A stretch of DNA of 22,174 bases from a virus. Within the stretch, counting starts at the first letter, position 1; the number at the start of each line of letters is the position of its first letter. The notes below the pieces were generated by a model. The model made no database searches, was not told where the DNA came from, and worked only from the letters and a program-made list of their open reading frames with translations. Position numbers and translations under genes: made by a program. Location of the stretch: positions 1 to 22,174 of the IMG/VR virus record IMGVR_UViG_3300045918_000229. One strand, given 5' to 3'. Shown piece by piece: positions 14,393 through 22,174 of this stretch.

Positions 14393-16642
14393 ATGACGAC
14401 CCGTGTAGGTTTAAAAGAAGGACAATTAGCTAATCCTTTATCAAAATATCGTACATATGCGTATCACCATATCTTAATTGCGTGTGATAGTACTGAAACT
14501 GGTAAGTCCATAAACAAATCATTATCGTCTGCACCTGAAACATTTCTACCAATCTCAATTAAAGAAGGTGAATCGTTTGCACCCAATATTGCAGATAATG
14601 GTGGTGCTTATGTTGTATTGTGTAACGGATTAAATGGTGCAAGATTTAACATTAAAGAAGTAAAATGGGAAACTGTTCTTGCAGAAAATTATACGTTAGA
14701 AGATGCAACTACAGTAAAAACTTGTGGTGAACAAGGTACCATTACAATTCATGAACCAATTGGTGTTGGATTCTTTAATGCATTAGCGTTTACCTGTGAT
14801 GCCCTAAAAACAGATCCGTCTGGAGTTGCTTACTTATTAAAAACTATATTTATTGGTTATACTGATGACTCTGCTGGGTTTGAGTTCATATATGACATAA
14901 GACCTACATTTTTCTTTATGGAGGATATTAATGTTGAATTTGATATCAGTGGTTCATTATACGAGATAAGTGTTGTTGGTTTTGCAGATGGATATGCTAA
15001 GCTACCACAAATTAATAATATTGGTAGTGGTATAACTTTACAGATGACTAGCAGTGAAACTACATTATCAGATGCTATGAAGTTATTAGAAACAACCCTA
15101 AATGACACATATAAGAAATCAGTTCAAAAAGCAATTGATGCTGCTAAGTACAATGGTTGTGAAGAATTACAATTAGATAACTATCGTCAAATCATTTACA
15201 AGATTGAATTACCTGATGTATATCAGAATCCAAAATATAAGATCGATAATCAATTAGAAGCTATTACAACTAAAGGTAATAGTGATCCGATTTTTTGCTT
15301 TGGTGAGAAAGCTAATGTTGAAATTATTATGAATGATATTTTAACAGCATGTACAGCAGTTCAGAAAGAGTCAACTGGTACTGTACGGCCAGATGGATTA
15401 GTGACAAAATATTCACCATCAATCACATCAAATGTAACTTCAAACAAAGACAACATTATTGTAACATATAGTGTACATAGATTTAAAGAAGAAGGTAAAG
15501 CGTTTGATATACCACCTACTGTTATACAAACATTACCAGATTTAAAACATGACAATCTTCAAGTTATTATGATATTACCTAATGGTAATCAATTATTAGA
15601 AGATGGTTCTGTATTTAACCCTGTTGATCGTCAATTAACGAAAGCTACTCCAGGTAATAAAGATAAAGTTGCGGCAAGGTTACAACAAATACAGAATTCA
15701 ACAGCTGCAGTACAAGCGTTAAATGCTACCCCACCTGCACCAAAATATAATCAAGATACAAATGATAAGTTAGCAGCTTCTAATCAAACTATTAACTTTG
15801 AATATATCTTTACTGGTCATAACGTTGATATACAAGACTTTCAAATGCGAATGGATATTGGTATTGCATTCTTACAGACTTTGACTATTCAAGGAACAAT
15901 GACAAGTCAAGATGACACTATTAACAATAGTGTTGGTAGTGGTACTGGTCGTGGTGCTGCAGGTAGTGTAACTAAAATAAACAAACTGGATAAGATTAGA
16001 CCAAAATCTGTACTATTCTATAATCCACAGTCTCGTGATGTTTATGCAAGACATACCAAAAATGCTGAAGCTACATTATCATATCGAGCGCGGCTATCGA
16101 ATCATGCAGCATATCAAAATATTGAAGCTGTGTTAAACATAACAGGTAATCCTAATTTGATAGCTGGTACAGATCCTGTAACACAAACATTAGACGGGGG
16201 GACTCGTTGGAATAATGTACCACAGTATTGTACAGTAGATATAAAATATCCTGATGGTGATTTTCCAGATGGTGATTATAATTTTACTAACTTCTGGTAT
16301 ACCGGATTGTATCGTATATTACAAATTGAAAATATATTCTCAGATGGATTGTTTACTCAAAATTTAAAACTGATATCATTACCAGTTGAAAACCCATATG
16401 ATGCAAAAGCTGGTGATGCAAAAGATTGTTTCTCTGCACCAAATATTACAGCTGGTCCTAGAGCTGCAGCTGTAGCAACTACATCTAATATTAATATATC
16501 TAATAATACTGCAACAGTCTCTGGGAATACCTCACAAACTACTAATGATCAGACTAACTTCTTATTAGGTTCAGCATTAGATATTAGTAAGCAAACAATT
16601 TCACAAAGAATGAAGACTTTTAATAATACTGGATCTAATTAA
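14393..16642 (+). CDS. Large baseplate hub protein, gp27-like
   Basis: A 749-residue protein, about twice T4 gp27 (391). The N-terminal 220 residues are beta-rich (GFEFIYDIRPTFFFMEDINV, then an SLYEISVVGFADGY strand pair), like the tube-type barrels of hub proteins. The middle (about 280-500) has FEYIFTGHNVDIQDFQMRMD. The C-terminal part includes VLNITGNPNLIAG, FWYTGLYRILQIENIFSDG and FTQNLKLISLP, the end pattern of gp27/VgrG-type hub domains. A Ser/Thr/Asn-rich tail of about 70 residues follows. Its place directly before gp5 supports a hub role: three copies would carry the spike at the tip of the tube. AGGTG (14384-14388) lies 4 bases before the ATG. The identification rests on position and final-domain pattern. 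Confidence 0.7.
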   Translation: MTTRVGLKEGQLANPLSKYRTYAYHHILIACDSTETGKSINKSLSSAPETFLPISIKEGESFAPNIADNGGAYVVLCNGLNGARFNIKEVKWETVLAENYTLEDATTVKTCGEQGTITIHEPIGVGFFNALAFTCDALKTDPSGVAYLLKTIFIGYTDDSAGFEFIYDIRPTFFFMEDINVEFDISGSLYEISVVGFADGYAKLPQINNIGSGITLQMTSSETTLSDAMKLLETTLNDTYKKSVQKAIDAAKYNGCEELQLDNYRQIIYKIELPDVYQNPKYKIDNQLEAITTKGNSDPIFCFGEKANVEIIMNDILTACTAVQKESTGTVRPDGLVTKYSPSITSNVTSNKDNIIVTYSVHRFKEEGKAFDIPPTVIQTLPDLKHDNLQVIMILPNGNQLLEDGSVFNPVDRQLTKATPGNKDKVAARLQQIQNSTAAVQALNATPPAPKYNQDTNDKLAASNQTINFEYIFTGHNVDIQDFQMRMDIGIAFLQTLTIQGTMTSQDDTINNSVGSGTGRGAAGSVTKINKLDKIRPKSVLFYNPQSRDVYARHTKNAEATLSYRARLSNHAAYQNIEAVLNITGNPNLIAGTDPVTQTLDGGTRWNNVPQYCTVDIKYPDGDFPDGDYNFTNFWYTGLYRILQIENIFSDGLFTQNLKLISLPVENPYDAKAGDAKDCFSAPNITAGPRAAAVATTSNINISNNTATVSGNTSQTTNDQTNFLLGSALDISKQTISQRMKTFNNTGSN

Positions 16643-16643
16643 T

Positions 16644-18197
16644 ATGAGTAATAAGAAATTTGACGCAATTAGAAAACGTAGCAGTACTATTAGATCTTCT
16701 AATATTGTTACAGTTGGTGTAGTGGTTGATACTAATGATCCTCAACAAATGGGTCGTATTCGTGCAATGTGCCCGCAATTTGGTGATACAGATGATAAAT
16801 TAGTTGAACACATACCATGGGCGTTTTATAGCGCGCCAGCTGGTGGTATTTCTAACTCTGAAAAACGAGGTCCTAATGAAGATGCAACAGAAGGTCCAGT
16901 TGCATATGGATTCTGGAGTATACCGAATGTTGGTGATCGTGTTCTAGTTACTTGTATTGATGGTAATCCACAAATGCGAGCATGGATTGGATGTGTTCAT
17001 GGATTATTAATGACTCATACACTACCACACGGACGTTATATAAACGGTACAGAAGCTAATAAACAATACGGTATCGATGGGCAACCATCAGGACCGTTAT
17101 CTAGTACCGAAAAACCTATTAGACCTTTACATGGTAACCTTACTTCAAACTTCACTAAAACTGATAAAGGTTTAACTACTGGCACTCCAACTGCATTACC
17201 TAGAAATAATTATGAATGGGTAACTAGAGGTGCTGATTATTCTGTTGCTCGTGTTGATAGGGAATTATCAAAAGGTATCAACCCAATATCTAAAGTTGAT
17301 GATAATGATAAATCTTCAGATAAACTGCAAGGTTATGCTATTAGTAGATCTGAACCACACCTACAAAACTCAACAACAGATGGAAAAAACTTAGATTCAT
17401 CTGTCTACAGCTGGACTACCCCAGGCTTTCACTCCATATCAATGGATGATCGTCCAGAAAATTGTAGAGTTAAGATACGTACAACTGGTGGTCATCAAAT
17501 CATAATGGATGATACTAATGAACGTATCTACATTAATACTGCAGAAGGTAAGAGTTGGATCGAAATAGATCAACAAGGTAATATCGATATATTTTCAGAC
17601 CGTTCTATATCAATGCGTGCTAACAAAGATATCAATTTTACAGCTGGTGAATCAATAAGAATGTATGCTGGTCAAGGTGTTCATGTTCATAGTGATAATG
17701 ATATTCGTCTACACTCTAAACTAAACACTCATATTAAATCAGATCAAAATATTCGTGTTAGAGCATCTGGAGACTTACGAGCTGAGTCGCACACAGATAT
17801 GCATATTAAAGCTGGTGAACAAATTAGAATGTCCTCTGGATCTCATATGAATCTGTTATCTGGTGAAGTAATGAAGATGACTGGTGGTGATGATGTTAAT
17901 ATATTATCAGATGGTATGATTAAAATGACTGGTGGTCCTAAAATTCATTTAAACGGTCCTCCAGCAGCTTCTGCTCAAATGGCATTTAATGCTGAAGAAC
18001 AACCAGCATTCTTTACATCAAGAGTACCTGAACATGAACCATGGCCACGAGTTGTACACGTTACTAGAGATAAAGATAAAAAGGTTGTTGGTAAGAATGG
18101 TGCAAATTGGGATTCAGAATTTGAGTATAATGATCCTAACGTTGGTAAAGTTGAATGGAATAAAACTATACCTAGAAACAAAAAGTGGAAAAGATAA
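16644..18197 (+). CDS. 5: gp5-like central spike, without lysozyme domain
   Basis: The 517-residue protein opens with an OB-fold domain: VTVGVVVDTNDPQQMGRIRA (about 22-41) to NVGDRVLVTCIDGNPQMRAW (95-114). A linker follows, and then a beta-helix needle of about 125 residues (312-437) built from roughly eight-residue repeats such as NKDINFTAGESIRMYAG, DNDIRLHS, DQNIRVRASGDLRAES, EQIRMSSG and GMIKMTGG. T4 gp5 and VgrG share this plan, but the T4 protein also has a lysozyme between OB-fold and needle. No such domain or catalytic Glu context is seen here, so cell-wall digestion must come from elsewhere. A 75-residue tail with acidic and basic patches follows the needle; it could bind a tip protein. 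The ribosome site is weak (GGAT). Confidence 0.88.
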   Translation: MSNKKFDAIRKRSSTIRSSNIVTVGVVVDTNDPQQMGRIRAMCPQFGDTDDKLVEHIPWAFYSAPAGGISNSEKRGPNEDATEGPVAYGFWSIPNVGDRVLVTCIDGNPQMRAWIGCVHGLLMTHTLPHGRYINGTEANKQYGIDGQPSGPLSSTEKPIRPLHGNLTSNFTKTDKGLTTGTPTALPRNNYEWVTRGADYSVARVDRELSKGINPISKVDDNDKSSDKLQGYAISRSEPHLQNSTTDGKNLDSSVYSWTTPGFHSISMDDRPENCRVKIRTTGGHQIIMDDTNERIYINTAEGKSWIEIDQQGNIDIFSDRSISMRANKDINFTAGESIRMYAGQGVHVHSDNDIRLHSKLNTHIKSDQNIRVRASGDLRAESHTDMHIKAGEQIRMSSGSHMNLLSGEVMKMTGGDDVNILSDGMIKMTGGPKIHLNGPPAASAQMAFNAEEQPAFFTSRVPEHEPWPRVVHVTRDKDKKVVGKNGANWDSEFEYNDPNVGKVEWNKTIPRNKKWKR

Positions 18198-18200
18198 ATA
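18193..18200 (+). promoter_or_regulatory. Late promoter variant GATAAATA at the end of gene 5
   Basis: GATAAATA overlaps the TAA stop of the gp5-like gene and lies 28 bases before the ATG at 18228. It is the same variant as at 13344. Confidence 0.45.
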
Positions 18201-18227
18201 CATAACACTAATTATAGGAACAATATT

Positions 18228-18467
18228 ATGTTATTAGAAGAACTTAACTTACAACCAATGAAACGTTGGATAGCAACGTATTATGATGTTAAAACAAAAC
18301 AAGAACATACAGTTAAAGTTATGGCTAGATCGACCATGGAAGCGAAACGTTATGTTGAATATGGTGATACTGAAGCACCTGCAGGTTGTTTAGTTACAGA
18401 ATTAACTGACGTTGATACTGGTAAAACTATTCCAATGTCTCCAATGTTATTGAAGCAAGCATTTTAA
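18228..18467 (+). CDS. Small unrecognised protein, 79 residues
   Basis: The ATG follows AGGAA (18216-18220) by 7 bases, and a late-promoter variant lies just upstream. The protein reads as a small alpha/beta domain: WIATYYDVKTKQEHTVKVMA (two strands), RSTMEAKRYVEYG (helix), then CLVTELTDVDTGKTIPMSP. No signal peptide, membrane segment or known motif is seen. Position between the spike and gp25 suggests a role in baseplate assembly, but no family is recognised. Confidence 0.75.
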   Translation: MLLEELNLQPMKRWIATYYDVKTKQEHTVKVMARSTMEAKRYVEYGDTEAPAGCLVTELTDVDTGKTIPMSPMLLKQAF

Positions 18468-18475
18468 GGATTTAA

Positions 18476-18847
18476 ATGAAAGGTTTGTATCGAGGTTTTA
18501 ACTCTCATGAATTTTTGAATTCTAGAACTTTCCAATTAACTGATATTGAATTAGTTAAGTCGGATATCTTGAATCATATATTCACTAAAAAAGGTGAACG
18601 TCTCATGATGGCTAATTTTGGTACTATTATTCCAGAACTGGTGTTTGAACCACTTGATGATACAACTCTTAGCATATTAACAGATGAATTATTACGAGTG
18701 TTTAAATATGACCCTCGTGTTGAATTGTTAGAATATGCTATTACACCAGATTTTGATAATAATGCTGTTGTAACTAGAACTAAATTATTATATGTTGAAC
18801 TAAATGTCACTGGTGACTTTGAATTTAACATTGAATTTAGTTCATAA
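18476..18847 (+). CDS. 25: Baseplate wedge protein gp25-like (GPW/gp25 family)
   Basis: A 123-residue protein, close to T4 gp25 (132). The family core is seen in LVKSDILNHIFTKKGERLMM, then ANFGTIIPELVFEPLDD (about residues 22-58), then a helix DELLRVFKYDPRVELLEY and strands ending FEFNIEFSS. gp25 sits at the core of each wedge and contacts the sheath-starting ring and gp6. AAGGA (18466-18470) precedes the ATG by 5 bases. It is followed directly by gp6, as in contractile injection systems generally. Confidence 0.88.
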   Translation: MKGLYRGFNSHEFLNSRTFQLTDIELVKSDILNHIFTKKGERLMMANFGTIIPELVFEPLDDTTLSILTDELLRVFKYDPRVELLEYAITPDFDNNAVVTRTKLLYVELNVTGDFEFNIEFSS

Positions 18848-18850
18848 ATA
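18843..18850 (+). promoter_or_regulatory. Late promoter variant CATAAATA at the end of gene 25
   Basis: CATAAATA overlaps the TAA stop of the gp25-like gene and lies 26 bases before the gp6 ATG. Confidence 0.45.
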
Positions 18851-18876
18851 AAATATTAATTTAAAAGGATTTCTTA

Positions 18877-21800
18877 ATGTCGCGTACAGTTAGCAGAGCA
18901 GAAGCTTGGAGTTCAGTTTATGAAGCATTTCAAACTGTAAACTTCGCAAGTTATGATTATAATACAATCAAACAAAGTTTATTGGATTATATTAAATTAT
19001 ATTTCCCAGAAGCATTTAATGATTTTATAGAATCATCTGAATTTATTGCGATCTTAGAAATGTTCGCATACATGGGTGAGCAACTTGCTTACCGTGTTGA
19101 CATGAATACTCATGAGAATTTTTTAACAACAGCTCAACGAAAAGAATCTGTTTTACGTCTTGCTAAATTAATATCTTATTCACCGTCACGTAATATCCCA
19201 GCTAGGGGTTTGGTTAAATTAACTTCTATACAAACCTCTGAAGCTGTATTTGATTCATTAGGTAGAAATTTATCTAATAAAAAAATCGTATGGAATGATA
19301 TTAATAATACAAATTGGAAAGAACAATTTTTAATTGTTGTTAATAAAGTTATTCAACAAGAATTTGGTTCAGTTAAACCGTCAGAACGTGTTCAAGTTGG
19401 TGATATATTATTTGAATTATATTCATTAAATAATACCCCATTATCCTCAAATGGTCCAACTGTATTCTCATATTCAACCACAGTCTCTGGTACATCACTT
19501 GGAATGGAATTAGTTCCAGTTACTTTAGATCAATATGGTCCACTTGAAAAACGTCCAGAAGTAAACGTACCGTTTACACTATTATACGGTTCAGATGGTC
19601 TTGGTGATTCATCTAATACTACTGGGTTCTTTTGCTTTACTAAACAAGGAACTTTAAAACGTTTTGTGTCAACCTTTGATGGTGTTACTCCTAACCAAGT
19701 TCAAACCATCAACGACACTAACATTAACGATACTGATGTTTGGGTTAATAACGTAGACTCATCGTTACAAATTATTGACGATCTTACTAATCCTACTGCA
19801 CGTTCCGGTGAATGGGTTGAGGTAGACTTATCACATGCCCAAAATATAATATTCAATACTAATACCAATAGACACAAATATGAAATTGAAACCACTGCTA
19901 ATGATGGCATTAAATTAATATTTGGTGATGGTGAATTTGCGGATGTTCCATCTGGAGATTTCCATATATGGTATCGTACTTCTCAAAATGATAATATTGT
20001 TATACCACAAAATGCTATCTCTGAGAAAACAGCAACCTTTACATATCTAGATTCTAGTAATAATACACAAACTTGTGCGTTTACATTCTCTTCAATTGGA
20101 ACTATTCAAAATAATTCTAAATCAGAAGATATTGAACATATTAGAAGTGTAGCACCTTCCGTTTATTATACCCAAGATCGTATGGTTAATGGTCGTGACT
20201 ATAATACTTTTATGTTACAAGACCCTTCTATTATTAAATTACGTGCTGTTAACAGAACATTCTCAGGTGATTCAAAATACTTATACTGGCATGATCCGGC
20301 TGAGTACTATGAAAATGTTAAATTAGTTGGTGATGATTTAGTATTATACTACGATACTAAAACACCTGATAAAGGATTAACAACAGTTATTAATACTCCA
20401 ATTTCTGTTAATGAATTATTGATTGATTATATTCAACCATTATTAAGTTCAATGGACTTCTTTAATATTATTGGTGCAGCGCTGGAAGCGGCTGGACATC
20501 CTGCCTCTTCTATGCGTAAAATATTTAGATTGGATGAATTGACTGATATTGGTAATGAGTTAAATCTTATGAGTAGTTCTGCTACCATATACTATTCAAT
20601 AACTAATGATCATTGGACTATATCTCCATATCCATATACACCAACATACCCAGATTCAATTGCGATGATGATTGTAACTAAAACTATTGTTGGTAGTATA
20701 TTAGCTGGATGGACAATTCAACATGCTTCAGAACGATTAATCATCCAAAGTGAATCAACTAAATTCTGGAATACTAATACAACTTCTCGTGTTATAACAT
20801 ATGATTCATTAAACTCTAATATGGATACCATTCAACTGTTAAAAGCTAACACGAATGCATCAGGAACAGGTATATTATCAAGATTATACTCTATGGATGT
20901 ATTAGGTATTGAATTATTAGATCAAAATTTACCAAACGCTGGCTTAATAGATATTCATAGAATGTCTGTAACTGCTCACGATGTTAATGGTGACCATATT
21001 CCTGATCAGTTAACGTACCCTGAAATCTTCGATTATACTAAAACATATACATTAGTAGGTGGTGCTGATCAATTAATAACTCTTGAATCTGGTAAATATC
21101 TTGCTAATCTACCAACTGTTAGTAATGACATTACAGTATATCAATTAATTGGTGTAACCTGGACTGCTATTCCATACGGCACTACATTAGGATCTACTTG
21201 GAGTATTCCATTAACAGAAGGTAATGTTGCCACTAAAATTCAATTAAACGGTAACTGGGCTGCAAATGAAATCAAAATTGTAATGAATTCATATGTATAC
21301 TTCTACCGAACTTCTGTTATTGATCGTTGGATACCAATAAAATCTACAGTTGATAATGTAAACTTCTGGGTATTAGACCAAAACAACATAAACATCAACA
21401 CTCAGTTATACACCAGACATATTGGTCGTGATGAATTAAACTTTATGTGGTTCCATAGAACTGATCAGTTTAATTTGGTAGATCCGTCAGCTACAAATAT
21501 CATTGATTCATTTATTATAACGAAAGGTTATTATACAGCGGTTCAACAGTATCTTGCGGGATATTTAACTACAGCTCCAATTCCACCAACACCTAATGAA
21601 TTACTAACATCATATGCTAAATTGATCGATAATAAAATGATCTCTGATACTTTGATATTACATCCAGGTACCTTGAAATTATTATTTGGTCCTCATGCTT
21701 CTGCTGAATTGCAAGCAACATTTAAAGTAATTAGACCATCTAGTAATAAATCTTTAACTGATAATCAAGTTAAAGTTAAAATTGTAGATGTAGTTAAAAC

Positions 21801-22044
21801 CTTCTTTGATATAAACAAATGGGAGTTTGGAGAAACATTCTACTTCTCTGAATTAACTACTGTTATTCATGCTAATTTAGGTTCAGAAATTGATAGTGTT
21901 GTACTAGTACCATTATACGCTAACAACCAATTTGGTGATTTATATCAGATTGGTGCTGGTGAAGATGAAATACTATTTGCTGACATTACTATTGATCAAA
22001 TTGAATTCGTTAACTCATATACACCGTTAAATATTCGCCAGTAA
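18877..22044 (+). CDS. 6: Baseplate wedge protein gp6-like, extra long
   Basis: The N-terminal region is typical of gp6/J-type wedge proteins: FASYDYNTIKQSLLDYIKLY, FNDFIESSEFIAILEMFAYM, GEQLAYRVDMNTHENFLTTA, QRKESVLRLAKLISY (about residues 23-97). A middle beta region contains IKLIFGDGEFADVPSGDFHI (about 349-368). The segment SVYYTQDRMVNGRDYNTFML follows (about 431-450). In T4, gp6 dimers form the ring that ties the six wedges together and transmits the switch on contact. At 1055 residues it is well above T4 gp6 (660); most of the excess is in the beta-rich region after about residue 550. AAGGA (18865-18869) precedes the ATG by 7 bases. The stop is followed by a strong hairpin. Confidence 0.87.
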   Translation: MSRTVSRAEAWSSVYEAFQTVNFASYDYNTIKQSLLDYIKLYFPEAFNDFIESSEFIAILEMFAYMGEQLAYRVDMNTHENFLTTAQRKESVLRLAKLISYSPSRNIPARGLVKLTSIQTSEAVFDSLGRNLSNKKIVWNDINNTNWKEQFLIVVNKVIQQEFGSVKPSERVQVGDILFELYSLNNTPLSSNGPTVFSYSTTVSGTSLGMELVPVTLDQYGPLEKRPEVNVPFTLLYGSDGLGDSSNTTGFFCFTKQGTLKRFVSTFDGVTPNQVQTINDTNINDTDVWVNNVDSSLQIIDDLTNPTARSGEWVEVDLSHAQNIIFNTNTNRHKYEIETTANDGIKLIFGDGEFADVPSGDFHIWYRTSQNDNIVIPQNAISEKTATFTYLDSSNNTQTCAFTFSSIGTIQNNSKSEDIEHIRSVAPSVYYTQDRMVNGRDYNTFMLQDPSIIKLRAVNRTFSGDSKYLYWHDPAEYYENVKLVGDDLVLYYDTKTPDKGLTTVINTPISVNELLIDYIQPLLSSMDFFNIIGAALEAAGHPASSMRKIFRLDELTDIGNELNLMSSSATIYYSITNDHWTISPYPYTPTYPDSIAMMIVTKTIVGSILAGWTIQHASERLIIQSESTKFWNTNTTSRVITYDSLNSNMDTIQLLKANTNASGTGILSRLYSMDVLGIELLDQNLPNAGLIDIHRMSVTAHDVNGDHIPDQLTYPEIFDYTKTYTLVGGADQLITLESGKYLANLPTVSNDITVYQLIGVTWTAIPYGTTLGSTWSIPLTEGNVATKIQLNGNWAANEIKIVMNSYVYFYRTSVIDRWIPIKSTVDNVNFWVLDQNNININTQLYTRHIGRDELNFMWFHRTDQFNLVDPSATNIIDSFIITKGYYTAVQQYLAGYLTTAPIPPTPNELLTSYAKLIDNKMISDTLILHPGTLKLLFGPHASAELQATFKVIRPSSNKSLTDNQVKVKIVDVVKTFFDINKWEFGETFYFSELTTVIHANLGSEIDSVVLVPLYANNQFGDLYQIGAGEDEILFADITIDQIEFVNSYTPLNIRQ

Positions 22045-22049
22045 ACTCC

Positions 22050-22093
22050 CTGGTTTATTCATATGACTAAACTCATAAATATGAATAAACCAG
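22050..22093 (+). terminator. Perfect 15-bp hairpin after gp6, overlapping a late promoter
   Basis: CTGGTTTATTCATAT (22050-22064) pairs perfectly with ATATGAATAAACCAG (22079-22093) around a 14-base loop. It begins 6 bases after the gp6 stop, where a terminator or 3'-end processing hairpin is expected. Only TTT follows, so termination would be weak. Confidence 0.5.
22074..22081 (+). promoter_or_regulatory. Late promoter variant CATAAATA inside the hairpin
   Basis: CATAAATA lies 29 bases before the ATG at 22110, partly in the loop and partly in the right arm of the hairpin after gp6. It is the same variant as before gp6. Confidence 0.5.
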
Positions 22094-22109
22094 TTTGGAC
22101 AGGGATAAA

Positions 22110-22174
22110 ATGGCTAATAAATCAGACTACAATAAAATTCGCACCAACCTATTAAAATTTTTACCTGAAGTATA
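22110..22174 (+). CDS. Start of a further gene, cut by the window end
   Basis: The ATG follows AGGGA (22101-22105) and a late promoter variant. The visible part is MANKSDYNKIRTNLLKFLPE, with no stop before the window ends. Position after gp6 suggests another wedge or tail protein. Too little is visible to name it. Confidence 0.6.
   Translation, partial: MANKSDYNKIRTNLLKFLPEV

Noticed and set aside
17578-17955. DNA tandem repeat in the spike gene
   Set aside because: The periodicity is in the protein (beta-helix octads); the nucleotide units have diverged too far to be a DNA repeat element.
1-22174. CRISPR array, insertion sequence or prophage attachment site
   Set aside because: No regularly spaced direct repeats, transposase or terminal inverted repeats with target duplications are seen; the only mobile elements supported are the intein and the homing endonuclease.

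Overview
This window is part of the genome of a large, AT-rich, tailed, contractile (myovirus-type) phage of the T4 superfamily. The evidence is a late sigma factor like T4 gp55, the gp46/gp47 recombination nuclease pair, a set of T4-type baseplate genes (gp26-like, gp48/54-like, gp53, a gp27-like hub, gp5, gp25, gp6), and short promoters matching or nearly matching the T4 late promoter TATAAATA. Shine-Dalgarno sites and sigma70-type promoters indicate a bacterial host. The host species cannot be read from the sequence.

Layout. 1-1993 (minus) is the N-terminal part of a probable tape-measure protein, cut by the window edge. It diverges, through back-to-back late promoters, from 2094-3097 (plus). 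That locus holds a gp26-like tail assembly protein and, in the -1 frame, a short ORF with no usable start codon. The junction has a slippery heptamer, a 5-nt spacer and a stem-loop, so a programmed -1 frameshift (G/GT-like tail assembly chaperone) is the best reading. An unrecognised late protein follows (3154-3783). Convergent to it is a DinG/XPD-type Fe-S helicase (3765-6422, minus) whose Walker A loop is split by a 348-residue LAGLIDADG intein. 6423-6980 has no convincing protein gene. It holds tandem sigma70-type promoters for the helicase, a bidirectional terminator and a series of stable, locally GC-rich hairpins that look like a structured RNA.

6981-13233 (minus) is the replication, recombination and late-control block: gp55 sigma factor, a free-standing Vsr-type homing endonuclease wedged between gp55 and gp47, gp47, gp46, a RuvC-like resolvase whose ribosome binding site lies inside a terminator-like hairpin, and a 51-residue coiled-coil protein. 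A 33-bp palindrome carrying a -10 box on each strand separates this block from the late block.

13386-22174 (plus) is the baseplate cassette: tube cap/initiator, wedge gp53, large gp27-like hub, lysozyme-less gp5 spike, a small unknown protein, gp25, a long gp6 and the start of another gene. Late-promoter variants sit between or at the ends of several of these genes.

How it works together: gp55 would direct host RNA polymerase to the TATAAATA-like promoters. These drive the tail and baseplate genes on both strands. gp46/47, the helicase and RuvC process phage DNA. Two homing elements (the intein and the Vsr-type endonuclease) sit in or beside the DNA-processing genes. The most interesting items are the frameshift cassette, the structured noncoding region, the occluded resolvase start and the Walker A intein.
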